A stretch of DNA of 64,000 nt from Actinomyces sp. (GTDB lineage Bacteria; Actinomycetota; Actinomycetes; Actinomycetales; Actinomycetaceae): assembly GCF_029851875.1 (NCBI RefSeq), contig NZ_JARKVC010000023.1:183769-247768 (forward strand), written 5' to 3'. Each line of letters begins with the position of its first letter. Positions within the stretch are counted from its first letter, which is position 1. The position numbers and the translations under genes were made by a program. This document shows, piece after piece, positions 15,870-25,440 of the stretch. The notes under the pieces are model-generated. The model searched no databases, was not told the origin of the DNA, and saw nothing but the letters and a program-made list of their open reading frames with translations.

Positions 15870-16748
15870 TCACAAGTCCTCGACCCGGATCCGGGCTCCC
15901 ATGGACACGCTCTCCCCTGCCGCCAGGACCGCGGCGTCCTGGCGGATCCGCGCCGCCTCCACGCAGACGAAGGTCGGCCACTCCTGGGCCGCCAGGTCGT
16001 TGAAGGCCCTCACCCCCTGGCTCCAGGGGTTCCACACCACCACCTCGGGCGCGTTGACCCCGTCAACGACCACACGCCGCCCCATGGCCGGGTCGATGAC
16101 GTGAACCGGCTTGCTGGCGCTGTAGATACGGTCGGTCAGCCCCGACAGCAGCAGCGGACCGTCCTGGCGGTGCTGCCCGCCCACGATCGTGTCGAGGTAG
16201 GTCTGCCCCTCAAGCCCCTCGATACTCACCGCGGTGACGTCGGCCACCGCGAGGTAGTGGTGCAGCGCCGCCTCGACCACCTGCTCCGCCGGCCCGCTGT
16301 TGCGAACCGACAGGATCATGCTCAGCTCCTCACCCACGACCACCTCGTAGAGGAAGACCAGCCCGTCCCCCTCCAGGCTGAGCAGCGCCCTCACGCCGCC
16401 GTCACCCGTGGACTCGACGCTCCGCAGGCTCCACGCGCGGGTGCGGACCCACCCGTGCTTGACGGCACGATCGCCGTCGGGCCCGGACCCGAACCACGGC
16501 GAGCACAGGGGCACCCCTCCCCGGATCCCGCGCTCACCGTCAAAGACCGCGTCGCGTGAGGTGAAGAGGACCTCCTTGCCGCCCTGAGGCCGCCAGGAGG
16601 TCAGCGTGGCTCCCTGCAGGTAGATCTCTGCGCTGCCGGCAGGGGCGTCGACCAGCAGGCGCTGCTGGCCACCGCGCCCGGGGCCCAGCGCAGCGGTACG
16701 AGGCAGGTGCAGGGCGGAGGCCCCGCGGGTGTCGTCCGAAGTGCTCAT
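15870..16748 (-). CDS. D-hexose-6-phosphate mutarotase (aldose 1-epimerase family)
   Basis: 292-aa beta-sandwich sugar-phosphate epimerase of the YeaD/YMR099c type, interconverting alpha and beta anomers of glucose-6-phosphate. Characteristic pieces are the substrate-binding Arg in GIRGGVPLCSPWFG, AVKHGWVRTRAW with the conserved His, the catalytic His region ALHHYLAVADV, and the catalytic Glu in FVCVEAARI. Length is normal. ATG 16748 has divergent neighbour HAD phosphatase about 60 bp away. It probably acts in carbohydrate metabolism as a housekeeping enzyme. Confidence 0.88.
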   Translation of the reverse strand: MSTSDDTRGASALHLPRTAALGPGRGGQQRLLVDAPAGSAEIYLQGATLTSWRPQGGKEVLFTSRDAVFDGERGIRGGVPLCSPWFGSGPDGDRAVKHGWVRTRAWSLRSVESTGDGGVRALLSLEGDGLVFLYEVVVGEELSMILSVRNSGPAEQVVEAALHHYLAVADVTAVSIEGLEGQTYLDTIVGGQHRQDGPLLLSGLTDRIYSASKPVHVIDPAMGRRVVVDGVNAPEVVVWNPWSQGVRAFNDLAAQEWPTFVCVEAARIRQDAAVLAAGESVSMGARIRVEDL

Positions 16749-16808
16749 GGCTCAACGCTAGTAGGGTGGAGCCCGTCCCGACAGCGACAGTGAGCAGTGA
16801 TCTGAGCC

Positions 16809-17543
16809 GTGAACCTCCACGCACCCGCGCCCGTGCCCCCGGCACCTGACCCATCCAGCCCGCAGGCGGACCAGGAGGTCACCGCAGTCCTGCTCGACCT
16901 GGACGGCACGATCACGGACTCCGGCCCGGTCATCCTGGAGGCGCTCGAGGCGGCCCTGGCCGACCTGGGGCTGCCGGTGCCCGGCCGTGAGGAGCTCATG
17001 ACCTTCATCGGCCCGCCGCTGACCGAGGGCTTCCGTCTCCACGCCGGCCTGACGGGCGAGGGCAACGCCCGCGCCGTCGCCCTCTACCGGCGCCACTACC
17101 GCCGCCGCATGCACCAGGCCCCCGTCTACGACGGCGTCCCCCGCCTGCTCCAGCAGCTGGCTGCGTGGCAGGTCCCGGTGTCCCTGGCCACCTCCAAGCG
17201 CGAGGACTACGCCGTCGAGATCCTCCAGCGCGCAGGACTGGCTGAGCCCTTCACGGTCTTCGCCGGCGCCGATCCCGCTGATCGCTACGGCTCGAAGGAG
17301 GAGGTCGTCCGCCTGGCGCTGGAGCGCCTTGATCAGGCGGGCGCCGACACCCGCCGCGTCATCCACGTGGGCGACAGGCGTCATGACGTCGACGGCGCCC
17401 ACGCCGCCGGCCTGGAGTGCGTGGGCGTGCTGTGGGGCTACGGCGACGCCACCGAGCTGGCGCAGGCGGACTGGCTGGTCCCGGACCCGGCCGGGCTCAC
17501 CACGCTGGTGGGCCGGCTCACCGGCCGGCAGGGACGGGGCTGA
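16809..17543 (+). CDS. HAD-superfamily phosphatase (phosphoglycolate phosphatase-like)
   Basis: 244-aa cytoplasmic phosphatase. HAD motif I LLDLDGTITDSGPV (nucleophile Asp near residue 30), motif II LATSKRE, motif III Lys region and motif IV HVGDRRHDVDGAHAAG are all present with a helical cap between motifs I and II, giving a Gph/PpaX-like architecture. The substrate is probably phosphoglycolate, pyrophosphate or a nucleotide; sequence alone does not decide. GTG 16809 is used; the first ~23 residues are Pro/Ala-rich and disordered. The AI-2E gene follows after 6 bp, so the two are co-transcribed. Confidence 0.85.
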   Translation: MNLHAPAPVPPAPDPSSPQADQEVTAVLLDLDGTITDSGPVILEALEAALADLGLPVPGREELMTFIGPPLTEGFRLHAGLTGEGNARAVALYRRHYRRRMHQAPVYDGVPRLLQQLAAWQVPVSLATSKREDYAVEILQRAGLAEPFTVFAGADPADRYGSKEEVVRLALERLDQAGADTRRVIHVGDRRHDVDGAHAAGLECVGVLWGYGDATELAQADWLVPDPAGLTTLVGRLTGRQGRG

Positions 17544-17549
17544 TCCGGG

Positions 17550-18872
17550 ATGGCTGAGACCGAGCACGTGACGAACGACGGCGAGCCCCGGCACCACCTG
17601 CCAGGCCTCGCCACTGTCGTGGCGCGGGCACAGCGGCTCCTCCACCGGCGTATCGCTCGCGCCGAGGCCAGGCGCGCCGCAGACCGCGCCCAGGCCATGG
17701 GACTGGACAGCGTCCCGGTACACCGCGCCGCACCCGAGGAGACCGGCGTACAGACGGCGCCCGGCGCGGTCCTCTCAAGCCTTCCCGGCTGGCTGGTGCG
17801 AGGAGGGATCGGCTCGTGGCTGGGGCTGGGCATCTTCCTGGTCGTCGCCCTGGTCTTCCTGGGGATCAGCCGCGTCGTCCCCGTCTTCGTGGGCGTCTTC
17901 ATCGCCCTGGTCGTCACCGCGATCCTGCACCCGCTGGTGACCTTCTTCGCCCGTGTCATGCCCCGTTACCCCGCCACCTTCCTCGCCCTGGCGACGACGG
18001 CGGCCTTCCTGGCTGCGCTGGTGTACTACGTCGTGTCCTCGGTGACGAGCCAGTGGAGCTCTCTGGCCGCGCAGTTCTCCGACGGCGTCAACACGATCCT
18101 CGACTTCGTCGAGCACGGTCCACTGCCGGTCCACTTCAGCCAGCAGGAGGTGCTCACGACGATGCAGGGGCTGGTCGACCAGGGCCAGCGGTACGTGGAG
18201 TCCAACGCGACCAGCCTGGCCGGGGAGGTGCTGTCGAACGCGGGCACCGTGGTCAACGTCTTCGTGGTCCTGGCGCTGGCTGTCTTCACCTCGATCTTCC
18301 TGCTCGCCTCCGGCGCACGGATGTGGCGGTGGTTCCTCAACGAGCTGCCGGAGCACCTGCGCTCCCACGTCCACCGCGCCGCGGGGGCCGGCTGGTACAC
18401 CTTCGCCGGCTACGCCCGAGGCACTGTCATCCTGGCACTGACCGACGCCGTCATGGCGGGCGTCTTCCTCCAGGTCGTCGGCGTACCGCTGGCGGCTCCG
18501 CTGGCGGTGCTCGTGTTCATCGGCGCCTTCATCCCCATGATCGGCGCGCCGCTGGCCATGATCGTGGCCATGGTCGTGGCGCTGGCGTCCAAGGGCTTTG
18601 TGACGATGGTGGTCGTGGGCCTGGGGGTGGCCGGGATCGGACAGATCGAGGGACATGTCCTCCAGCCCCTCATCATGGGTCGTCAGGTCTCCCTCCACCC
18701 GGTCGTCGTCGGCATCGCCGTGGCAGTAGGCACCTTCTCCGCGGGGCTGCTGGGAGCGGTGGTCGCGGTCCCGCTGGTGAGCGTGGCGTGGTCGGTCTAC
18801 TCCGAGCTCCACGTCAAGGACGCTCCCCTGGAAGGGAGGCTGCCCGCCTACAGCCCCGGCCGAGCGGGCTAG
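17550..18872 (+). CDS. AI-2E family transporter (PerM-like membrane protein)
   Basis: 440-aa integral membrane protein of the AI-2E/PerM/YdiK family. After a hydrophilic N-terminal ~85 residues, hydrophobic helices (GLGIFLVVALVFLGISRVVPVFVGVFIALVV) begin. The family-typical soluble segment lies between helices (residues about 160-230) and the conserved C-terminal part includes GAFIPMIGAPLAMIVAMVVAL and IEGHVLQPLIMG. Members transport autoinducer-2, Na+/Li+ or unknown substrates; none can be specified here. It is downstream of and probably co-transcribed with the HAD gene. Confidence 0.88.
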   Translation: MAETEHVTNDGEPRHHLPGLATVVARAQRLLHRRIARAEARRAADRAQAMGLDSVPVHRAAPEETGVQTAPGAVLSSLPGWLVRGGIGSWLGLGIFLVVALVFLGISRVVPVFVGVFIALVVTAILHPLVTFFARVMPRYPATFLALATTAAFLAALVYYVVSSVTSQWSSLAAQFSDGVNTILDFVEHGPLPVHFSQQEVLTTMQGLVDQGQRYVESNATSLAGEVLSNAGTVVNVFVVLALAVFTSIFLLASGARMWRWFLNELPEHLRSHVHRAAGAGWYTFAGYARGTVILALTDAVMAGVFLQVVGVPLAAPLAVLVFIGAFIPMIGAPLAMIVAMVVALASKGFVTMVVVGLGVAGIGQIEGHVLQPLIMGRQVSLHPVVVGIAVAVGTFSAGLLGAVVAVPLVSVAWSVYSELHVKDAPLEGRLPAYSPGRAG

Positions 18873-18889
18873 CACCGCCCGCCGTACGA

Positions 18890-21800
18890 TCAGGCCCAGT
18901 CCCGGCTGCCGGTGCTCACCACCCCCTCCAGGCCCTGGAGCGACTGGGCGCGCAGGGACGTCACGCCGTCGGCGCTCTCCACGATCCCCTGCACGACGAC
19001 GGCGGTAGCCCGCCTGCCCACGTGGCGGTACCGCTTCCACGCGCCGGCCGGGCAGATGACGTTGAGGAGCCCGGTCTCGTCCTCGATGTTGAGGAAGACG
19101 GTCCCGGCAGCCGTGCGCGGGCGCTGACGGTGGGTGACGACCCCGGCCACACGCACCTGCGTCCCGTCGCCCTGCTGCGACACGCCGGACACCTCCACGA
19201 CGCCGTCCTCAGCCAGCGCGCTGCGCAGGAAGGCCAGCGGGTGGGTCTCGGTCGACACGCCCGTCAGGCGCAGGTCCGTCACATGACGCTCCTGGGCGCT
19301 CATCTCAGGCAGCTCCGGGGCTCGGGCCCCCACCGCTGTGCCCGGCAGCGGGGGCTGGTACCACGACGTTCGGCCGTCGGCGGCGCGGGTGGTCAGGCGC
19401 GGTCGACCGTGCTCATCCGCCAGCGCCCCGGCCGACCACAGGGCCTGACGCCTGCTGACCCCGAGGGAGGACAGTGCCCCGGCGGCGGCCAGGGTCTCCA
19501 GGTGCCTGCGGCTCAGCCGTACCCGACGAGCCAGGTCCGCCACGTCCCGGTAGGCGCCGTGGGCCTGACGCTCCGCCACGATCCTCTCCGCGAGATCGCG
19601 TCCCAGGCCCTTGATCGGGGCCAGTCCCAGACGCACGGCGAGGTCGTGGTGGGTGTCCAGGCGGGTCAGGGCCGCCGAGGCCGACAGGCCCGGCACCGTC
19701 TCCTCCCCTGCTGCGATCTCGCACGCCTGCAGCGGCGCGTCCGGGCCGGTCCTCTCCACGCTCGCCTGGACCGCGGAGCAGCTCACGTCAGCGGCCAGCA
19801 CCCGCACGCCGTGGCGGCACGCGTCCGCGACCAGGGTCTGGGGCGACCAGAAGCCCATGGGCTGGGCGGCCAGGACCCCGGCATAGAAGTCCTCGGGACG
19901 GCGCACCTTGAGCCAGGCTGAGGCGTAGACCAGGTAGGCGAAGGAGAAGGCGTGCGACTCGGGGAAGCCGAAGTCGGCGAAGGCCCGGAGCCTGTCGAAG
20001 ACGAGCTCCGCGGTCTCGTGGCTGATCCCCCGCTCCTCCATCCCCTCCACCAGCCTCAGGTGCAGGGCCTCCATGCGCTCCACCGAGCGCTTGGCCCCCA
20101 TGGCCTGACGCAGAGCGTCGGCCTCAGCAGGGGTGAAGCCAGCAGCGTCAACGGCGATCTGCATGAGCTGTTCCTGAAAGAGCGGCACTCCCAGGGTCTT
20201 CTCCAGGGCCGGGCGCAGCAGGTCGTGGAGGTAGTCCACCTTCTCCCGCCCCAGCCTGCGGCGGATGTAGGGGCCCACGGCACCTGCCTGGATCGGGCCA
20301 GGGCGGATCAGAGCGACCTCGACGACGATGTCATAGAGCTCCCGAGGCCGCAGACGAGGCAGGGTCGCCATCTGGGCACGTGACTCCACCTGGAAGACCC
20401 CGATCGTGTCCGCCGCCTGCAGCAGCCGGTAGACCGCCGGGTCCTCCTCCGGCAAGGTGTGCAGCCCCCAGGGCCTGCCCACCTGGGCCGGACGCAGGCT
20501 CCCGTCCCCCTGCCTGCTGGTCAGGTCCGGGACCCTCTCCCCGCGCTCCCCCAGGCTCGTGAAGGCCAGGCGCAGCGCGGTGAGCGTCCCCAGCCCGAGC
20601 AGGTCGAACTTGACCAGACCGGCGGCTGCGCAGTCGTCCTTGTCCCACTGCAGGACGCTGCGTCCCTCCGTCGCGGCCCAGCGCACAGGACACACCTCGG
20701 TGACAGGCTGCGCAGCCAGCACCATGCCTCCGGAGTGGACCCCGAGGTGACGGGGCAGGAGCAGGAGGCGATCGGCGACGTCGAGCACCGGCCCGGGCAC
20801 CTCGTCCTCACAGGCCTGTCTGTCCTGCCCGCGCGACCACCCGTGCTCGACGGAGCGGGCCCAGGCGTCCTGGAGCCCAGCGGGGTAGCCCAGGGCGCGT
20901 GCGGCGTCGCGGACGGCGGAGCGAGGACGGTAGGAGATGACGTTGGCGACCTGGGCCGCGCGGTGGCGGCCGTAGCGGGTGTAGACGTGCTGGATGACCT
21001 CCTCGCGCCGACAGGCCTCGATGTCGAGGTCGATGTCCGGGTAGCCGGAGCGCCCGGGTGACAGGAAGCGCTCGAAGAGCATCTTGTGGCGCACCGCGTC
21101 CACCGCCGTGATCCCCAGGGCGTAGCAGACGGCGGAGTTCGCGGCCGACCCACGTCCCTGGCACAGGATGCCGGAGCCCTCGCAGAACTCCACGATAGAG
21201 CGGACGATGAGGAAGTAGCCGGGAAACCCGAGGGACTCGATGACCTCCAGCTCGTGGTCCAGCACCTGCCAGGCCTGCGGCTCCTGCTCACGCGTGCCGT
21301 AACGGGCCAGCGCCCCTCGGCGCGTGAGCTCCCGCAGCCAGCTGGCCGGGGTGTGACCGCGTGGGACCTCAGGAGCAGGCAGGTCAGGAGCAACGAGCGA
21401 CAGGTCGAAGGCGAGGTCAGCGGCAAGCTCGGCCGTCACCCCCACCGCCTGCGGGGCCCGGCGGTGCAGGCGCGCCATGTCCGCCCCGCTGCGCAGCCAG
21501 CGACCGATCGCCGGCAGGTGGCCACGTGCGCCCTCCAGGTCCGTGCCCAGGCGCGTGGCGGTCAGGACGTCAGCCAGGCGCGAGTCGGCAGGCCTGGCGC
21601 AACGCACGGCACCGGTGGCCAGCAGGGGCAGGTGGTGGGAGGCGGCCAGACGGACCAGGACCTGGGTGAGGGCGGCGTCAGTCGGTCCGCCGTTGAGGGT
21701 GACCTCGACGGCGACGCCGTCTGCGCCCAGGAGCTCGACCATCCGGCCCAGGCAGGCGTCAGCGGCCCGGGTGTCCCAGGTACGGGGGCGAGAGGGATCT

Positions 21801-22240
21801 CCCAGGGCTCGTCGCAACGGGCCCCGGGCGGTCCCGGTCAGGACGAGGCAGGAGGACGGTGCCGGCGTCCCCGCCCCGCCCCGCAGGACCTGAGCAAGGT
21901 CCTCCAGCCGGTGCGCGGGCTCCTGGCGCCGTCCTGCCTGCAGGTTGTGACGGGAGACGGCGCGGACCAGGCGGCGATAGCCCTCGGGGCTGGAAGCCAG
22001 GACCGGCAGGTGGGCGCCGTCGGACATCGTCAGCTCGGTGCCGTGGACCGTCGGCAGGCCGAGCGCGCGCCCGGCCTGGGCGTGACGCACGATCCCCGGC
22101 ATGCCGTCATGGTCCGTCAGGGCCAGGGCCGTCAGGCCGAGCTCGGCCGCGGCGGCCGCCAGGTCCTCGGGCTCGTTGGCACCGTCGAGGAAGGAGTAGG
22201 CCGAGTGCGCGTGCAGCTCGGCATAGCCAGGTTCGAACAC
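18890..22240 (-). CDS. dnaE2: Error-prone DNA polymerase DnaE2 (mutasome alpha subunit)
   Basis: 1116-aa C-family polymerase. The PHP domain opens the protein (YAELHAHSAYSFLDGANEPEDL). The catalytic motif YPDIDLDIE places Asp402, Asp404 and Asp406. Helix-hairpin-helix and OB-fold regions follow (VSGVSQQGDGTQVRVAGVVTHRQRP). Length and the DIDLDIE motif match DnaE2 rather than replicative DnaE1. It performs damage-induced translesion synthesis with ImuA' and ImuB, both present near 34-36 kb. The GTG start at 22240 lies inside a LexA-type box and 6 nt after a TAGACT -10, implying a leaderless, LexA-controlled transcript. Confidence 0.95.
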   Translation of the reverse strand: MFEPGYAELHAHSAYSFLDGANEPEDLAAAAAELGLTALALTDHDGMPGIVRHAQAGRALGLPTVHGTELTMSDGAHLPVLASSPEGYRRLVRAVSRHNLQAGRRQEPAHRLEDLAQVLRGGAGTPAPSSCLVLTGTARGPLRRALGDPSRPRTWDTRAADACLGRMVELLGADGVAVEVTLNGGPTDAALTQVLVRLAASHHLPLLATGAVRCARPADSRLADVLTATRLGTDLEGARGHLPAIGRWLRSGADMARLHRRAPQAVGVTAELAADLAFDLSLVAPDLPAPEVPRGHTPASWLRELTRRGALARYGTREQEPQAWQVLDHELEVIESLGFPGYFLIVRSIVEFCEGSGILCQGRGSAANSAVCYALGITAVDAVRHKMLFERFLSPGRSGYPDIDLDIEACRREEVIQHVYTRYGRHRAAQVANVISYRPRSAVRDAARALGYPAGLQDAWARSVEHGWSRGQDRQACEDEVPGPVLDVADRLLLLPRHLGVHSGGMVLAAQPVTEVCPVRWAATEGRSVLQWDKDDCAAAGLVKFDLLGLGTLTALRLAFTSLGERGERVPDLTSRQGDGSLRPAQVGRPWGLHTLPEEDPAVYRLLQAADTIGVFQVESRAQMATLPRLRPRELYDIVVEVALIRPGPIQAGAVGPYIRRRLGREKVDYLHDLLRPALEKTLGVPLFQEQLMQIAVDAAGFTPAEADALRQAMGAKRSVERMEALHLRLVEGMEERGISHETAELVFDRLRAFADFGFPESHAFSFAYLVYASAWLKVRRPEDFYAGVLAAQPMGFWSPQTLVADACRHGVRVLAADVSCSAVQASVERTGPDAPLQACEIAAGEETVPGLSASAALTRLDTHHDLAVRLGLAPIKGLGRDLAERIVAERQAHGAYRDVADLARRVRLSRRHLETLAAAGALSSLGVSRRQALWSAGALADEHGRPRLTTRAADGRTSWYQPPLPGTAVGARAPELPEMSAQERHVTDLRLTGVSTETHPLAFLRSALAEDGVVEVSGVSQQGDGTQVRVAGVVTHRQRPRTAAGTVFLNIEDETGLLNVICPAGAWKRYRHVGRRATAVVVQGIVESADGVTSLRAQSLQGLEGVVSTGSRDWA

Positions 22241-22252
22241 GTGTACAGTCTA
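22233..22252 (-). promoter_or_regulatory. LexA (SOS) box overlapping the dnaE2 -10 and start codon
   Basis: On the plus strand TCGAACACGTGTACA spans 22233-22247. On the minus strand this reads TAGACT (-10, 22252-22247), GTACAC, then GTG, the dnaE2 start. Only 6 nt separate -10 and start codon, so the transcript should begin at or within a base of the GTG. The core fits the Gram-positive/actinobacterial LexA consensus CGAAC-N4-GTTCG with one weaker half-site. The same box recurs at 36299-36313 and 57497-57511. Confidence 0.8.
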
Positions 22253-22436
22253 GCGGGAGGGTGTGACAGCATGATCGGCCTGCCCGCGTCGCGCCCCGCG
22301 GCGAGCGCGCAACACCACACCGCCACCACCCGGTCCAGGCGTGAGGGCGCGGCCCGGGCCCGCTACGGTAGTCCCCGCACCTGACGGCACGTGCCCGCAC
22401 CGCCGTCGCCGCCTTGTCCCCCACCGTGAGGCCCCT

Positions 22437-23921
22437 ATGTCCGACCATCCTGCCTCCACGCCTGAGCCTCCCGCACCCTCTGAGGCCGCCACCACCAGCG
22501 AGGGGCTGCGTCGCTCCCTGCGCTCGCGCCACCTGACGATGATCGCGATCGGTGGCGCGATCGGCACCGGGCTGTTCGTGGCCTCAGGCGCCACCATCTC
22601 CCAGGCCGGCCCGGGCGGGGCGCTGGTGGCCTACGGGGCCGTGGGCGTCATGGTGTGGCTCATCATGCAGTCCCTGGGCGAGATGGCGGCCTACCTGCCG
22701 GTGGCCGGCTCCTTCGGCGAGTACGGCACGCGCTTCGTCTCCCCCTCCTTCGGCTTCGCCATCGGCTGGAACTACTGGTTCAACTGGGCGATCACCGTGG
22801 CCGCCGAGCTCGTGGCAGCCGCGCTGGTGATGAGGTACTGGTTCCCCCACACCCCCTCGATCGTGTGGTCGGCCCTCTTCCTGCTCGTGCTCTTCGTCCT
22901 CAACGCCCTGTCCGCACGCGCCTACGGCGAGGGCGAGTTCTGGTTCGCGGCGGTCAAGGTCACCGCCGTCATCGTCTTCCTCGTGCTCGGCGTGCTCATG
23001 ATCGTGGGCATCATCGGGGAGTCTCCCGGCACGGCGGCCTGGACCGACGGCGCAGCCCCCTTCGTGGGAGGAGGTCAGGGCGTCCTCATCGTCCTGCTCG
23101 TCGCCGGCTACTCCTTCCAGGGCACCGAGCTCATCGGCACCGCGGCCGGAGAGGCCGAGCACCCCGAGACCACGATCCCGCGCGCTATCCGGACGATCTT
23201 CTGGCGCATCCTGCTGTTCTACATCGGCGCCATCGCGGTGATCGGCTTCCTCATCCCCTACACCGACCCGAACCTGCTGTCCTCCTCGGAGTCCAACGTC
23301 GCCGTCAGCCCCTTCACCCTGGTCTTCTCCAAGGCCGGGATCCTGGGGGCCGCGAGCATCATGAACGCCGTCATCCTCACCTCCGTGCTCTCTGCCGGGA
23401 CCTCGGGCCTGTACGCCTCCACCCGCATGCTCTTCGCCCTGGCCGAGAACGGCCAGGCGCCTCAGCTCCTCACGAGGCTCTCCCGCCACCAGGTGCCGAT
23501 GAACGCGCTCGTGGCCACGACCCTGGTCGGGCTGGCCGGGTTCATCACCTCGCTCGTGGGCGACGGACGTGCCTACGAGCTCCTGCTCACCGTCTCAGCG
23601 CTGGCCGGGTTCATCACCTGGGCCGGGATCTCCTGGTGCCACTGGAGGTTCCGCGCCGCCTTCAAGGCGCAGGGGCACAGCCTGGACGAGCTGCCCTACC
23701 GGGCCAGGTTCTTCCCCGCCGGTGCCGTGCTCGCGCTGGTGGCCTGCCTGGCGATCATCGCCGGCCAGGCCTACGAGCCCGTGGTCTCAGGAGCCTCCCT
23801 GAGCGAGATCCTGCTGCCCTACGTCGGGGTCCCCGTCTTCTTCGCCCTGTGGTGGGGCCACAAGCTCCTCACCCGGGCTCCGGCCGTCGACCCGGCGACG
23901 GCGGACCTAGGCCGAGGCTGA
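22437..23921 (+). CDS. Amino-acid permease (APC superfamily, AAT/LysP-like)
   Basis: 494-aa inner-membrane transporter from ATG 22437. The signature of the AAT family is clear: RSLRSRHLTMIAIGGAIGTGLFVASGATISQAGPGGALVAY, then GEMAAYLPVAGSFGEYGTRFVSPSFGFAIGWNYWFNW and GYSFQGTELIGTAAGEAEHPETTIPRAI. Twelve hydrophobic segments are expected. The closest functional relatives carry lysine or other cationic or aromatic amino acids. A start 96 bp upstream is in frame but lacks support. Its last 15 bp overlap the end of the convergent thymidine kinase gene. Confidence 0.88.
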   Translation: MSDHPASTPEPPAPSEAATTSEGLRRSLRSRHLTMIAIGGAIGTGLFVASGATISQAGPGGALVAYGAVGVMVWLIMQSLGEMAAYLPVAGSFGEYGTRFVSPSFGFAIGWNYWFNWAITVAAELVAAALVMRYWFPHTPSIVWSALFLLVLFVLNALSARAYGEGEFWFAAVKVTAVIVFLVLGVLMIVGIIGESPGTAAWTDGAAPFVGGGQGVLIVLLVAGYSFQGTELIGTAAGEAEHPETTIPRAIRTIFWRILLFYIGAIAVIGFLIPYTDPNLLSSSESNVAVSPFTLVFSKAGILGAASIMNAVILTSVLSAGTSGLYASTRMLFALAENGQAPQLLTRLSRHQVPMNALVATTLVGLAGFITSLVGDGRAYELLLTVSALAGFITWAGISWCHWRFRAAFKAQGHSLDELPYRARFFPAGAVLALVACLAIIAGQAYEPVVSGASLSEILLPYVGVPVFFALWWGHKLLTRAPAVDPATADLGRG

Positions 23922-24533
23922 CAGGCTGCCCCCGGCCTCCAGGTAGCACTTACCGCACAGGGACTCGTAGGTGACGTCCACGCCGTCGATGGCGATCTGG
24001 TCACCGTCGAAGACGAAGCGCTGCCCCACCTTGCGGGCGTTAAACACAGCCTTGCGCCCGCAGCGGCAGATGGTCTTGAGCTCCTCCAGGGAGTGCGCCA
24101 CCTCCATCAGGCGGCGCGAGCCGGGAAAGCTCATCGTACGGAAGTCGGTACGGATGCCGTAGGCCAGGACCGGCAGGTCGTCGATGAGCACCAGCTCCAG
24201 GAGCTGGTCGACCTGCAGCGGGGTGAGGAACTGTGCCTCGTCCACCAGGACGCAGTCCACGCCCTCGCGGGCGCTGGCCTCAGGCCGGACAGCCCGCTCC
24301 CCCAGGGCCGCGCGGCGCACCAGGGCGCGCAGGTCGTCCTCGGGCGAGACCAGCAGGTCGACGCGCCGGCTCACCCCCAGGCGGGAGACCACCGTGTCAT
24401 CTCCCTTGGTGTCGACACCGGCCTTGACGAGGACGACCTTCTGGTCGCGCTCCTCATAGTTGTAGGCGGTCTGGAGCAGGCCTGTGGTCTTGCCCGAGTT
24501 CATCGCGCCGTAGCGGAAGTAGAGCTTGGCCAT
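23907..24533 (-). CDS. tdk: Thymidine kinase (class II)
   Basis: 208-aa salvage enzyme phosphorylating thymidine with ATP. The P-loop GAMNSGKTT is at residues 9-17, the Walker-B-like CVLVDEAQFLT is mid-protein, the lasso-loop residues follow (GIRTDF), and the zinc site is formed by CRCG and CGKC near the C-terminus with an intervening Tyr of the substrate pocket (VTYESLCG). Length is as usual. It overlaps the convergent permease gene by 15 bp and is divergent from the PAP2 gene. Confidence 0.95.
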   Translation of the reverse strand: MAKLYFRYGAMNSGKTTGLLQTAYNYEERDQKVVLVKAGVDTKGDDTVVSRLGVSRRVDLLVSPEDDLRALVRRAALGERAVRPEASAREGVDCVLVDEAQFLTPLQVDQLLELVLIDDLPVLAYGIRTDFRTMSFPGSRRLMEVAHSLEELKTICRCGRKAVFNARKVGQRFVFDGDQIAIDGVDVTYESLCGKCYLEAGGSLSASA

Positions 24534-24675
24534 GGGTGTCCTTCCCCGTCTGGTGGGCGCTGCGAGGTGTGCCGCTCGGCACCGGGAGGGATGCTACCTG
24601 CTGCCTGACCTCCTCCTGAGCCGGCCTCAACCACCCTTCCAGGTCTTTTCCAGGAGAATCCCTAGGATCTCAGTC

Positions 24676-25440
24676 ATGACGCCTGCGCCGCCTTCTCAGA
24701 GCACCGTGACCACGCCGTCGGCGGCGGCCGCAGGCCGCCGTGCGGCGCAGACCGGCTCCTCGGCTCAGGCGCCCGTTCCTGCCCGGCGGGCCCGCTGGCT
24801 GGCTCCGGCGCTCAGCCTCGCTGCCGTGGCGGCGCTCACCGCCTTCGCGGTCCTGGCCGACGGCGCGGTGGAGGGCGACGACCTGTCCGCCTACGACCCC
24901 TCCGTGACGAGCTGGGTGGTGGCCTGGCGCCGAGGGTGGCTGACCGGGGCCGCCTGGGTCGCCACGCACCTGGGCGGGGCGCTCAGCCTGACAGCCGTCA
25001 CGCTCCTGGCCACCGCCGGCCTCCTGCGAGCAGGCCGGCTCCGTCACGCTGCGGTGCTCCTGGCGGCCATGGTCAGCTCCTCCGTGGTCACCGTCCTGCT
25101 CAAGCTCGCCTTTGCCCGTGAGCGGCCTTCCATCGACCTGCTGCTGGGCGATCCGGCGTCGACCTTCTCCTTTCCCTCAGGCCACTCCTTCAACACGGCG
25201 GTCCTGGTGGGCACGCTGGCAGGCTTCGTGGTCTTCTCCGGTGCCCGCAGGCGCTGGAAGGTCCTCGCGGCCCTCGGCGCCGTCAGCGTGGCCGGTGCCG
25301 TAGGCCTGTCGCGCGTCTACCTTGCCTACCACTGGCTCACCGACGTCCTGGCAGGCTGGTCGCTGGCCGTGGCCTGGCTCTGCCTGGCCGCGCTGGTCGT
25401 TCTCCACCTGCGCCGGGTCAGGCCAGCACGAGCGCGATGA
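24676..25440 (+). CDS. PAP2-family membrane phosphatase
   Basis: 254-aa integral membrane phosphatase of the type 2 phosphatidic acid phosphatase/undecaprenyl-pyrophosphatase fold. The three catalytic motifs are intact: KLAFARERPS, SFPSGHSFNTAV and GLSRVYLAYHWLTDVLAG. A Ser/Thr/Ala-rich cytoplasmic N-terminus precedes the helices. ATG 24676 sits 7 nt after TAGGAT (24663-24668), a plausible -10, so it may be leaderless; upstream in-frame codons are probably not translated. The lipid substrate is not determinable. It overlaps the TauE/SafE gene tail-to-tail by 23 bp. Confidence 0.85.
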   Translation: MTPAPPSQSTVTTPSAAAAGRRAAQTGSSAQAPVPARRARWLAPALSLAAVAALTAFAVLADGAVEGDDLSAYDPSVTSWVVAWRRGWLTGAAWVATHLGGALSLTAVTLLATAGLLRAGRLRHAAVLLAAMVSSSVVTVLLKLAFARERPSIDLLLGDPASTFSFPSGHSFNTAVLVGTLAGFVVFSGARRRWKVLAALGAVSVAGAVGLSRVYLAYHWLTDVLAGWSLAVAWLCLAALVVLHLRRVRPARAR